A stretch of DNA of 64,000 bases from Bacteroidales bacterium. Its GTDB lineage: Bacteria > Bacteroidota > Bacteroidia > Bacteroidales > PXBB01. The DNA lies in contig JAQVVM010000021.1 in the NCBI GenBank assembly GCA_028698995.1, forward strand, positions 1 to 64,000. Direction: 5' to 3'. Made by a program: the position numbers and the translations under genes. Below, one piece after another: positions 36,435-45,554 of this stretch. How positions within the stretch are numbered: the first letter of the stretch is position 1; each line of letters starts with the position of its first letter. Under the pieces are notes generated by a model that saw only the letters and a program-made list of their open reading frames with translations, did not search any database and was not told where the DNA came from.

Positions 36435-36451
36435 TTAAGATTGAAAGATTA

Positions 36452-38341
36452 TTATCTTACAATCATTTTGTTTGTTACAGTATTTTCACCTGCTCTAACG
36501 GTATAAAAATAAATACCGGGTTCTAAGTTTTCAGCAGTTAAACTAATTGTATGTGTGCCTGCAGTTAAGTTGCTTGTAGCATCACTTACTTTTTGTCCTA
36601 ACATATTGACAATCTGAATATTTACATCTGAAGCATTGCTTAGAGTAATATCAATTGAAGTTGATCCACTGAAAGGATTAGGATAGTTTTGTGATACAAA
36701 AGATAAATTGTTGTTCTGTGCAACTGGTTCGTTAACACCTGCAACGATACTTGCTCCTTGTAAGTAATAATGATAAACAGGATCTAAATCTGTTGCACCA
36801 AATTCAGAAGTTGTTAAATGAAGTAACACTTCGTTTGTTGCTGCATTGTAACCGCTCCAGTTTGAAAGGAACATAAAGAAATTATCAGCATCATATACAG
36901 AGCCAGCTGTTAAGTTGGTTGAAGCAGTTCTTTCTCCGTTTGAAATGTTATATACTTGAGTCCATACATCGGGGAAAAGGTTTAATTCTGAGAATAATGT
37001 ATCTGTGTCTGTCCATGCAAAAACGATTTTTTGCTCATCCGGAGTTTTAGAAAGTTGAAGTCTGTTTTCCCATGCAACTGCTATTGGAGAGTCAGTATCT
37101 TCAACATCCTGGCCAAACTGAATATCAATAATATCAGCATTCCAACCGGTTGATGTTTGATAACAATGGTACATAAGACCTTGAATACTTGTCCAAGCAA
37201 AATAATAACCTAATGAATCTGGATGTGTTGAAAATGCACTGTTAACATAAGTTGCAAAATGCAAATAACCATTGGCATCAACAATAGCATCAGAAATTAA
37301 ACTAAAAATGGCTCTTGAAGTATTTGGGTCGTCATTTGTTGGTGTTAATTCATTTTGAATAGCAGGAATGGTGTTCCAGTCAAAAGCAGGTTGAAGAGTC
37401 CAGGTAACACCAGCATCAACAGTTTTGTAAATCATTGGATGGTAGGCATTGGGATCAACGGCATTTACATTTCTACCAACATATACCATGTAACCAGTTT
37501 CACCATCTTTAGACCATGCCATACCAGGAGTTCTGTATCCATCAGGATTTCCAGAAGTTCCTACTGTAAAATCAGGAATTATATTGCTTTCAGTCCATGC
37601 CCAAGTTCCTGCATTTGGAATTCCTGTGTAAATAGCTGTGTTGTAACCAGTGTAGTAAGTACCATCATCGGTGTTTTTTTCACCATATACTCTTACTCTG
37701 CCTTCACTGTCAACATTCAAAAATGACCTTGCCAAATTAGTGTATGTGGCATTGGCGTCATCAATTTGTTGTTGGTTACCAGCAGTACTGTCGAATTTAA
37801 TAGTGGCAAAAAAGTTGCCTAACCAGCCACTACCACCAGTATAAGGACCTGCTGCAACAGCATAAGCATTATTGATTTGGGTATTACCCATTGGGTTGTA
37901 AATGCCGCCTGAAGGATAACGACCTAATTTGGCTGCATCGGCATATAAAATGTTGTAATCCCAATTCAAGCCACCATCAGAAGAAAATGTAGATTGAATA
38001 TAACCACTATTACCAGGATTGGTATGATTTTGACGGTGTGTAAACATGATTAAATCTAACTCAGGATTATAAGCAAGACATTTTTGTTCTGAAAGTAAAA
38101 TACTATAGGGATTGGCTGATGAACCAAGCTCTACTTTTGTAATACTTTGAATTCCTTTGGCACTGGTGTAATTGTTGTAAGGGTTGTAAGGGTAATTTAA
38201 TGAAGGCTCATAATCCAAATTAAGCTTTTGTACTTGTAGTCCTTTAGCCAATTTTGGAGTTCCCGAAACTTTTAATGCATTTTGTGCTTGTAATGCAAAA
38301 AACCCTAATGCTAATACTGCAATAAGTAAAATTTTTTTCAT
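36452..38341 (-). CDS. Secreted T9SS type A sorting domain protein with a sialidase/BNR-like propeller
   Basis: This 629-residue protein has a signal peptide (MKKILLIAVLALGFFALQAQ). A long beta-propeller-like region (about residues 60-530) has repeated S-x-D-G-G-x-x-W-type turns (FSSDGGLNWDYNI, SKDGETGYMVYVG, TVDAGVTWTLQPA), as in BNR/sialidase-fold proteins. A C-terminal T9SS sorting domain follows (SQNYPNPFSGSTSIDI to NKMIVR). No catalytic sialidase residues can be assigned, so it is better seen as a structural or binding surface protein. It is a single gene with a strong terminator and an exact -7 element. Confidence 0.88.
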   Translation of the reverse strand: MKKILLIAVLALGFFALQAQNALKVSGTPKLAKGLQVQKLNLDYEPSLNYPYNPYNNYTSAKGIQSITKVELGSSANPYSILLSEQKCLAYNPELDLIMFTHRQNHTNPGNSGYIQSTFSSDGGLNWDYNILYADAAKLGRYPSGGIYNPMGNTQINNAYAVAAGPYTGGSGWLGNFFATIKFDSTAGNQQQIDDANATYTNLARSFLNVDSEGRVRVYGEKNTDDGTYYTGYNTAIYTGIPNAGTWAWTESNIIPDFTVGTSGNPDGYRTPGMAWSKDGETGYMVYVGRNVNAVDPNAYHPMIYKTVDAGVTWTLQPAFDWNTIPAIQNELTPTNDDPNTSRAIFSLISDAIVDANGYLHFATYVNSAFSTHPDSLGYYFAWTSIQGLMYHCYQTSTGWNADIIDIQFGQDVEDTDSPIAVAWENRLQLSKTPDEQKIVFAWTDTDTLFSELNLFPDVWTQVYNISNGERTASTNLTAGSVYDADNFFMFLSNWSGYNAATNEVLLHLTTSEFGATDLDPVYHYYLQGASIVAGVNEPVAQNNNLSFVSQNYPNPFSGSTSIDITLSNASDVNIQIVNMLGQKVSDATSNLTAGTHTISLTAENLEPGIYFYTVRAGENTVTNKMIVR

Positions 38342-38381
38342 TTTAGTTAAATTTTAGTTTGACATTTTTTTCTTTCAAATA

Positions 38382-38389
38382 CAAAAATA
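38382..38389 (-). promoter_or_regulatory. Putative -7 element of the T9SS propeller gene
   Basis: The minus strand reads TATTTTTG, matching TAnnTTTG, about 40 bp upstream of the ATG at 38341. Confidence 0.45.
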
Positions 38390-38477
38390 ATAAAAAATTA
38401 ATATTAAGACACAATAAAATATTTATATGTGATTTTTATTCTGCTTTTTTGAATAATCAAATTTGTCTGTAGTACTT

Positions 38478-39569
38478 TTAACTCACAAGTGTGTATCTTT
38501 TTCCCGGTAATGTATTTACCATGCCCTTAAACTCGAGTTCAAGCAAAATTGTGGCTACCCTGCTAACAGGGAGCATGCTTTTAAATGTTATTTCATCAAT
38601 GAAGGTAGATGTCTGTTCTTTCAATATATTGACAATTACAGATTCTTCTTTTGAAAGTTCCTGAAACAATGCTTTTTGGGTGGGTTTTGTTTTTTTCAGG
38701 TTTTCCCATCCAAGTGTATAAATGATATCATCAGCCGATTCTACCAGTGCTGCTTTGTTTTGCTTTATCAGGCGGTTACATCCTTTGGAATAATTACTTG
38801 TAACAAGGCCTGGAACAGCCATCACATCTCTGTTGTAGGACAAACCAATTTCTGCTGTAATAAGTGCTCCGCCTCTGTGAGCAGCTTCCACAACTACGAC
38901 AGCGTCACTCATGCCTGCAATAATACGATTTCTTTTTGGAAAGTTCTCTTTATCAGGAATAGTACCACTTAAATATTCTGTTAGTAATCCCCCCTGATTC
39001 AGCATTTTAACAGCAAGAGTTCTGTTGGCAGCGGGGTAAATAGTGTCAAGACCATGGCCTAAAACACCCACAGTAAAAAGATTATTGTCGAGAGCAGCTT
39101 TATGAGCAGCAGTGTCTATTCCATAAGCCAATCCGCTTACTACTAACACATTATAAGATGCAAGTCCTTCTATAAGCAGTCGGCACATGGTCTTACCATA
39201 CTCTGTTGCCGAACGAGTGCCTACTATGCTGATGACCTTAGGTGAGTTCAGTTCTGCATTTCCTTTGTAATAAAGCAATATTGGACCATCATCACAATGC
39301 TTAAGTCTGTGAGGATAATCATTATCTAAATAATATAGTGTTTTTATTTCATTTTTCTTAATAAATGTTAATTCTTCCTCAGCCCTTTTCAGAACGTTCT
39401 GGGAAAGAATTTCTTTAGAAAGTATATCTCCTATGCCTGGAATTTTTAGAAGATGGGATTTCTTTTCTTTAAAAACCGCTTCAGCACTGCCACAATAAGC
39501 AATTAATTTTTTGGCTCTGACATCGCCAATGCCCATAATCAAACCTAAACCGATAATGTACTGTAACAA
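38478..39569 (-). CDS. dprA: DNA-processing protein DprA (Smf)
   Basis: DprA loads RecA onto single-stranded DNA taken up during transformation. An N-terminal helix-hairpin-helix-like region (IMGIGDVRAKKLIAYCGS) precedes the Rossmann domain (VSIVGTRSATEYGKTMCRLL, VVSGLAYGIDTAAHKAAL, KRNRIIAGMSDAVVVVEA). A winged-helix C-terminus follows (LELEFKGMVNTLPGKRYTLV). The frame is open upstream to 39689, but that would overlap the divergent receptor gene. I prefer a TTG start at 39569 (363 residues, normal length), because a -7-like sequence (TTACTTTGC, minus strand, 39586-39594) lies just above it. An in-frame ATG at 39629 is the alternative. Confidence 0.9.
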   Translation of the reverse strand: MLQYIIGLGLIMGIGDVRAKKLIAYCGSAEAVFKEKKSHLLKIPGIGDILSKEILSQNVLKRAEEELTFIKKNEIKTLYYLDNDYPHRLKHCDDGPILLYYKGNAELNSPKVISIVGTRSATEYGKTMCRLLIEGLASYNVLVVSGLAYGIDTAAHKAALDNNLFTVGVLGHGLDTIYPAANRTLAVKMLNQGGLLTEYLSGTIPDKENFPKRNRIIAGMSDAVVVVEAAHRGGALITAEIGLSYNRDVMAVPGLVTSNYSKGCNRLIKQNKAALVESADDIIYTLGWENLKKTKPTQKALFQELSKEESVIVNILKEQTSTFIDEITFKSMLPVSRVATILLELEFKGMVNTLPGKRYTLVS

Positions 39570-39609
39570 GCTATAGTTATTTTTTTTGCAAAGTAAAATA
39601 AAAAAAATA

Positions 39610-39617
39610 TAATTTTG
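39610..39617 (+). promoter_or_regulatory. Putative -7 element of the first TonB-dependent receptor gene
   Basis: TAATTTTG followed by CC is an exact TAnnTTTG match, 25 bp upstream of the ATG at 39643. It is divergent from the dprA start region. Confidence 0.45.
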
Positions 39618-39642
39618 CCGATTATTCATTAAATAGTATAAT

Positions 39643-42000
39643 ATGAAAAGAGCCTTTACTTTATTCATTCTATCCCTATTCCCATTCATTCTCTTCTCTC
39701 AAACAGCAAAGATTTCAGGTATCGTTAGTGATAAAAAAACAAGAGAAACACTTGTTGGGGCAAATATTATTCTTGATAGTTCAAGAGGTGTAGCAACAAA
39801 TGAAAACGGTATTTATTCTATTGAAGTGGAACCCGGAGAACACGTCATAGAATATAAATTTATCGGTTATAAATCTGAGTTTAAAACAGTGAGGTTAAGA
39901 GCCTACGAAGAGCTTACCGTCAACATTAGATTAGAAGATGAATCGAAAGTTTTGGACGAAGTGGTTGTAAGTGCAGGAAGATTTGAACAGAAGATCTCCG
40001 ATGTAACCGTATCCATGGAAATTATCAGAGCAACCATGATTGAGAATACCAATACACAATCGATTGAGACTGTTGTACAACAAGTTCCCGGAATTATGAT
40101 TATGGACGATCAAGCCAGTATCAGAGGCGGAAGCAGTTACAGTTTTGGTGCCGGTAGTCGTGTTCTGTTATTGGTTGACGATATGCCTATGCTTTCGGGT
40201 GCTATGGGAGATATAAAATGGAATTTTGCTCCTGTAGAAAATATCGAACAGATAGAGGTTATGAAAGGTGCTTCATCTGCCCTCTATGGTTCATCTGCAC
40301 TTAACGGGGTTATACATATCAGGACGAAATATCCCAAAGCTCAACCTGAAACGAAACTTATGTTTTCTTCAGGAATTTATATGGATCCCAAAAGAAAAGA
40401 AATTGCAAATTGGGATACCCAACAACCGATATTTACAGGGACTCAGTTTTTACACTCTCGTCGTATTGGCAACTTCGATCTTGTTATTGGAGGCAATTTA
40501 TTTTCAGACAATGGTTATCGTGAAAACGACTATGAACAAAGAGGTCGTTTTAACTTCAATACCAGATGGCGCTCAAAAAAAATTGAGGGTTTATCTTATG
40601 GTTTAAACACCAATTATATGAAGTGGGATGGGTCAAAATTTCTCTTATGGGAAAATGGAGATACGGGCGTTTATAAAGCAGTTGACTCATGGGATCAGAA
40701 ATATTTTAATCTAAGGGTTAATGTTGACCCCTACATTACCTATTTTTCACCTAAAGGAAACAGACACAGCCTGAAAACAAGATATTTCAGAACAGAAAAT
40801 CACAATTCCACAAACCAGAACAATGATGATAATTTGTATTTTGCCGAATATCAATTTCAAAAATATTTAGCAAATAATTTGGCATGGACATCCGGTATTA
40901 CTGGATCTTATGTTGAATCTTTTTCTGATATTTATCAGGGTAATAGTCATTATGGCACAAGTGGTGCAGTTTATACGCAACTAGATAAAAAATTTAAAAA
41001 ATTATCTGCCTCATTGGGTGGCCGCTGGGAAACCTACCGTCTTGGGGAAGAGAAATCAAGTTCAACGCCAGTATTTAGATCTGGCTTAAATTACCCAATT
41101 TTTGAGCATACTCATTTAAGAACTTCTTTTGGACAGGGATTTAGATATCCAAGTATCAGCGAAAAGTATATTGAATCATCTATTGATGCACTTAATGTGT
41201 TTCCAAATCCCGATTTAAAACCTGAAAAAGGCTGGAGTGCAGAGCTAGGTATAAAACAAGGTTTTCAGATAAGTAATTGGAGTGGTTATCTTGATATTGC
41301 CGGTTTCTGGACTGAGTATCGAGATATGATAGAATTTTCTTTCGGTTATCATTTCCCCGATTATTTGGAAAACCAACCTTTTTATCATCCCGATACTGTT
41401 TTTAAATATATTGGGTTTAAGGCCGAAAATGTCAGTAACGCGCAGATTACCGGAATTGATGTTACCATCATAGGACAGGGCAGTTTATTTGGCATACCCA
41501 CTTCTCTTATGGCTGGTTATACTTATACAAATCCTGTGGATATGAATATAGCACCTGAAGACAGACTTAAGACCACAAAAAACAGTCATGTCTTGAAATA
41601 TCGTTTCTATCACAGTGCCAAAGCAGACTTTGAAATGAACCTCAACAATCTGTACTGGGGGATGTCTATGGACTTTTTCAGTTTTGTTATTAATATTGAT
41701 AAGGCTTTTGAGGACACCATACGCTTTCCTGACAGAACTGTTAATGGTGTAGTCATTCAAGGTCAACCAATTCAATATTCTACTGGGGAATATGCTTTTA
41801 TCCTGCCCGGACTTAAAGAATACAGGGATAAAAATAACAAAGGGGCCTTTGTTTTTGATTTCCGTTTGGGTGTAAGTATAAGTGAAAAATCACGTATTTC
41901 TCTTGTGTTAAGAAATGCCTTGAACAAAGAATATATGATCAGACCCGGTGATGTTCAGGCTCCTAGAACATTTGCTCTTCAGTATATGCTTAAAGTTTAG
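39643..42000 (+). CDS. TonB-dependent outer membrane receptor, paralog 1
   Basis: This 785-residue protein has a signal peptide (about 20 residues). A carboxypeptidase-regulatory-like domain (residues about 22-105) begins KISGIVSDKKTRETLVGANI. The plug domain holds QVPGIMIMDDQASIRGGSSY and the signature ALYGSSALNGVIHI, followed by a 22-strand-type barrel ending FALQYMLKV. It imports a bulky nutrient such as an iron complex or cobalamin across the outer membrane using TonB energy; the ligand is unknown. There is no SusD-like partner, so a glycan-uptake pair is unlikely. It is closely paralogous to the next gene. Confidence 0.93.
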   Translation: MKRAFTLFILSLFPFILFSQTAKISGIVSDKKTRETLVGANIILDSSRGVATNENGIYSIEVEPGEHVIEYKFIGYKSEFKTVRLRAYEELTVNIRLEDESKVLDEVVVSAGRFEQKISDVTVSMEIIRATMIENTNTQSIETVVQQVPGIMIMDDQASIRGGSSYSFGAGSRVLLLVDDMPMLSGAMGDIKWNFAPVENIEQIEVMKGASSALYGSSALNGVIHIRTKYPKAQPETKLMFSSGIYMDPKRKEIANWDTQQPIFTGTQFLHSRRIGNFDLVIGGNLFSDNGYRENDYEQRGRFNFNTRWRSKKIEGLSYGLNTNYMKWDGSKFLLWENGDTGVYKAVDSWDQKYFNLRVNVDPYITYFSPKGNRHSLKTRYFRTENHNSTNQNNDDNLYFAEYQFQKYLANNLAWTSGITGSYVESFSDIYQGNSHYGTSGAVYTQLDKKFKKLSASLGGRWETYRLGEEKSSSTPVFRSGLNYPIFEHTHLRTSFGQGFRYPSISEKYIESSIDALNVFPNPDLKPEKGWSAELGIKQGFQISNWSGYLDIAGFWTEYRDMIEFSFGYHFPDYLENQPFYHPDTVFKYIGFKAENVSNAQITGIDVTIIGQGSLFGIPTSLMAGYTYTNPVDMNIAPEDRLKTTKNSHVLKYRFYHSAKADFEMNLNNLYWGMSMDFFSFVINIDKAFEDTIRFPDRTVNGVVIQGQPIQYSTGEYAFILPGLKEYRDKNNKGAFVFDFRLGVSISEKSRISLVLRNALNKEYMIRPGDVQAPRTFALQYMLKV

Positions 42001-42067
42001 TCTTTATAATATATTAATACGGCCCATTTTATTACATTCTTTTAAGAATTTTGTCCTTTTTTTATAA

Positions 42068-42075
42068 TAAATTTG
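42068..42075 (+). promoter_or_regulatory. Putative -7 element of the second TonB-dependent receptor gene
   Basis: TAAATTTG matches TAnnTTTG. A TTTTG about 20 bp upstream could be its -33 partner. The start ATG is at 42103. Confidence 0.45.
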
Positions 42076-42102
42076 TAAGTCTTTATTTTTAAATATGTGA
42101 TT

Positions 42103-44466
42103 ATGAAAAAAATAGGTTTTATCTTAATATCTTTATTTTTTGTTGTTTTTGCTTATTCACAAAAGGCAACTATATCAGGAACAGTTACTGATTTTAGTAC
42201 CCGTGAAACCATGGTGGGAGTCAATATCATACTTGGCGAATCATTAGGCATTACCACTGACATTGATGGGAAATATAGTATAGATGTTGATCCCGGCCGT
42301 TATGTCATTGAATATAAATTTGTCGGTTATAAGTCAAGAAAAAGAATAGAGCGTGTAGAGGCCGGCCAGAGGTACACCATAAATGTAAGAATGGAAGAAG
42401 AAACACAATTGTTGTCTGAAGTTGTTGTTAGTGCCGGTAAGTTTGAACAAAATGTTGAAGAAGTTACAGTCTCTATGGATGTTATTCGTGCCAACGTTAT
42501 TGAAAATAACAATACTTTACGTTTAGAAACGGCTCTACAAAAAGTACCCAGTATTGTGATGATGGATGGACAAGCCAGTATCAGGGGGGGCAGTGGATAT
42601 TCTTTTGGAGCAGGCAGCAGGGTTATGATGCTCGTTGATGATTTGCCTATGATGGCAGGAGCTTCGGGATTGGCTTTGTGGGATTATGCACCAGTTGAGA
42701 ATATTGACCAAGTTGAAATTATTAAAGGTGCTTCTTCTGCACTTTACGGTTCCTCTGCGCTAAACGGCGTAATAAATATTCGAACCAAGTATCCCTCTCT
42801 GAAACCTGAAACGAAACTTATAATGACATCCGGCTTCTATGATAATCCTATTCGTAAGGAAATCAGATGGTGGCCCGATGATGAACAACCTGTTTTTACA
42901 AGTATGCAGTTCATGCATTCCCGTATGATTGGAAATTTTGATTTGGTTGTTGGGGGTAATATCTTATCTGATGAAGGCTATCGTGAAACAGAAAGCAGGC
43001 AGTCGGGCAGGATTAATTTTAATACCCGTTGGCGTTCAAAAAAAGTTCAGGGTTTATCATTTGGCGTAAATGCCAATTATATGAATTTTCAAGGTGGACG
43101 TTTCATGATGTGGGAAAACGGATGGGATGGTCTTTTGAAAGCTGCACCAGCTTATAAAAATTACAGCGTAAACAACTCACGCTTAAATGTAGATCCTTAT
43201 ATTACGTATTTTTCTTCTGTAGGGAACAGACATAGTCTCAAAACACGTTATTATGAAACTAAGAATGATAACTCCACCAACCAACAAAACAATGATGAAA
43301 TTTACTATGCCGAATACCAATATCAAAAGTACATGGAAGATAATCTGACATGGACTTCCGGTGTTTCTGCGCATTATCTTGAATCAACGGCAACAATTTA
43401 TGGTGCCGAGAAACATGTCGGTGCCGGTGCTGCAATTTACTCACAGTTAGATAAAAAAATTAAAAAATTTACTACCTCTGTTGGAGCTCGTTGGGAAGCC
43501 AACCGACTGAATCAGGATAAATCTGAAGGCAGACCGGTATTCCGAACCGGACTTAACTACAGTTTATTTGAACATACAAATTTAAGAGCTTCATTTGGAC
43601 AGGGGTACAGATTCCCAACCATTACCGAGAAGTACATCCACTCTAATGCTGGTCAGCTGAATATTTTCCCGAATGACACTCTTAAACCTGAAAGTGGGTG
43701 GAGTGCAGAAATTGGATTAAGGCAGGGGTTTGCCATCAGTAACTGGATAGGTTTCATTGACATTTCTGGATTCTGGACAGAGTACTATGATATGATTGAG
43801 TTTTCATTCGGTTATCACTTCCCTGATTATCTCCAAAATCTTCCTTTTTACCATCCCGATTCTGTATTTAAATATGTGGGGTTTAAAGCTATTAATGTTT
43901 CAAATGCACGTATTACCGGCATTGATGTAAATATTGGCGGGCAAGGAAGTATTTTTGGTGTTCCTGTTTCTTTGTTGGGTGGTTACACTTATACTGATCC
44001 AATTGACCTCAATATTAGTCCTGAGGAAAGAAGAAAAAACACAAAGCAGTCAAACATGCTCAAATACAGATTTAATCATACTTTTAAAGCTGATGCTGAA
44101 ATGAACATTAAAAATATTTATTTTGGTGTTTCTTATATTTATTTTAGTCACATGATAAATATTGACAAAGCTTTTGAAGACACTTTGCGTTTTCCGGACA
44201 GGACCGTTAATGGTGTTGTTATTCCCGGACAACCTATTCAATATGCTTCAGGGGACTATGCGTTTATTCTTCCCGGACTTAAAGAATACAGAGAACAACA
44301 TAACAAGGGTTATTATGTGTTGGATTTCAGACTTGGTATCGAACTTCCAAACAATTCACGTGTCTCAATTATTGCTAAAAATGTTCTCAATAATGAATAT
44401 ATGATTAGACCTGCAGATATTCAACCACCTCGTACTTTTGCCGTGCAGTATCTGATGAGGTTGTAG
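42103..44466 (+). CDS. TonB-dependent outer membrane receptor, paralog 2
   Basis: This protein of about 787 residues has the same architecture as the preceding gene: signal peptide, carboxypeptidase-regulatory-like domain (ATISGTVTDFSTRETMVGVN), plug (KVPSIVMMDGQASIRGGSGYS, ALYGSSALNGVINI) and barrel ending RTFAVQYLMRL. Many long segments are shared with paralog 1 (YHFPDYL-N-PFYHPDSVFKY, DTLRFPDRTVNGVVIPGQPIQ), so the pair arose by duplication. I prefer ATG 42103 over the GTG two codons earlier, as it fits a normal signal peptide. The lipid kinase gene follows after 8 bp. The ligand is unknown. Confidence 0.93.
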   Translation: MKKIGFILISLFFVVFAYSQKATISGTVTDFSTRETMVGVNIILGESLGITTDIDGKYSIDVDPGRYVIEYKFVGYKSRKRIERVEAGQRYTINVRMEEETQLLSEVVVSAGKFEQNVEEVTVSMDVIRANVIENNNTLRLETALQKVPSIVMMDGQASIRGGSGYSFGAGSRVMMLVDDLPMMAGASGLALWDYAPVENIDQVEIIKGASSALYGSSALNGVINIRTKYPSLKPETKLIMTSGFYDNPIRKEIRWWPDDEQPVFTSMQFMHSRMIGNFDLVVGGNILSDEGYRETESRQSGRINFNTRWRSKKVQGLSFGVNANYMNFQGGRFMMWENGWDGLLKAAPAYKNYSVNNSRLNVDPYITYFSSVGNRHSLKTRYYETKNDNSTNQQNNDEIYYAEYQYQKYMEDNLTWTSGVSAHYLESTATIYGAEKHVGAGAAIYSQLDKKIKKFTTSVGARWEANRLNQDKSEGRPVFRTGLNYSLFEHTNLRASFGQGYRFPTITEKYIHSNAGQLNIFPNDTLKPESGWSAEIGLRQGFAISNWIGFIDISGFWTEYYDMIEFSFGYHFPDYLQNLPFYHPDSVFKYVGFKAINVSNARITGIDVNIGGQGSIFGVPVSLLGGYTYTDPIDLNISPEERRKNTKQSNMLKYRFNHTFKADAEMNIKNIYFGVSYIYFSHMINIDKAFEDTLRFPDRTVNGVVIPGQPIQYASGDYAFILPGLKEYREQHNKGYYVLDFRLGIELPNNSRVSIIAKNVLNNEYMIRPADIQPPRTFAVQYLMRL

Positions 44467-44474
44467 ATAACTTT

Positions 44475-45425
44475 ATGGATATATTGCCTTTATTTTGGAA
44501 TGTTATTATTAATCCAAAAGCTTTTAAAGGGAAAAGCTTAAATTTCTGGAGCAAACTTCGCATATTTCTTTGGGAGAAAGGGCTTACCTTAAGTGTATGG
44601 GACTCTCCATCAATAGAGAGGTGCGAAGAAATAATTAAATTGCTGCTTGAAAAGAAGCAAAGTAATTTTATGGTGGTTGGTGGAGACGGCACACTGAATG
44701 AAGTTGTCAATGCCCTTATAAGAAATAAAGCCGATTTATCAAAAATTTATCTTGCTGTTGTACCTTCCGGTACAGGGAACGATTGGGCAAGAACACATAA
44801 TATTTCAAAATCTCCCTTGAAATTAGCTGAAATGTTTACCCATGGTATGTTTATTAAGCATGATGTAGGTAAGATAACAGTGACATCAGGAAAAGAATTC
44901 ATTGAAAGATATTTTATAAACATTGCTGGTTTAGGGTTTGATGCTGAAGTTATTCTGCGTGTTTTAAATTCAAAGGAATATCGTTATGGCAGCCGCTTCA
45001 TTTATTTAAAAAACCTGCTTTTATCTTTAAAACACCACAAAACCATACCCTGTCATTTCATATTTGATAATATTGAGATTGATGTGCCTGTTTTTTCTAT
45101 TGCTGCAGGTATCTGCAAATACAACGGAAATGGCATGAAACAAGTACCCATGGCTGTTCATGATGACGGGCTTTTGGATATTGTTTATATTGAAAAAATG
45201 AATTTATTTGAAATAATGACACAATTACCCAGGCTTTTCTTAGGAACGCATGTCGGTTATAAAAAAGTTCATCATATCAGAACAGCAAACATTCAAATAC
45301 ATCCCCAAAACAAGATGTATGCAGAAACAGAAGGGGAAATTGTGGGAACAGGTAGCTTCGCTATTGAATGCATTTCTTCCAAAATTAATGTGTTGACTGA
45401 TAAGAAGAAAAATCAATCCATCTGA
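44475..45425 (+). CDS. Diacylglycerol/lipid kinase family protein
   Basis: This 316-residue protein has the DAG-kinase catalytic domain: NVIINPKAFKGKS at the N-terminus, the nucleotide-binding VVGGDGTLNEVVNAL (about residues 72-86) and VPSGTGNDWARTHNI. The C-terminal YegS-like beta domain ends with ETEGEIVGTGSFAIE. It phosphorylates a lipid such as diacylglycerol, or a related undecaprenol- or sphingolipid-type acceptor, at the cytoplasmic membrane face. The 8-bp gap after the receptor gene suggests co-transcription, although a functional link to uptake is not obvious. Confidence 0.9.
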   Translation: MDILPLFWNVIINPKAFKGKSLNFWSKLRIFLWEKGLTLSVWDSPSIERCEEIIKLLLEKKQSNFMVVGGDGTLNEVVNALIRNKADLSKIYLAVVPSGTGNDWARTHNISKSPLKLAEMFTHGMFIKHDVGKITVTSGKEFIERYFINIAGLGFDAEVILRVLNSKEYRYGSRFIYLKNLLLSLKHHKTIPCHFIFDNIEIDVPVFSIAAGICKYNGNGMKQVPMAVHDDGLLDIVYIEKMNLFEIMTQLPRLFLGTHVGYKKVHHIRTANIQIHPQNKMYAETEGEIVGTGSFAIECISSKINVLTDKKKNQSI

Positions 45426-45554
45426 TTAAACAATTAAAAATATAAGTTATAGAATTAATTTATACCGTTGTAAAAAAAAGATTTAGAAAATAAATCTTGT
45501 TACAATTTTATTTATTAATTTTATGGATTCAAAAAAATAAATTACCTTTATACA

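Larger units (their letters stand above)
35921..36451. other. Intergenic stretch with degenerate repeat and terminator
   Basis: This 531-bp stretch has no gene I trust. It carries the second copy of the degenerate repeat (36270-36308) and a strong hairpin terminator (36391-36434). A 70-codon open frame at 36019-36231 lacks homology cues and has a composition unlike neighbouring genes. Confidence 0.55.
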
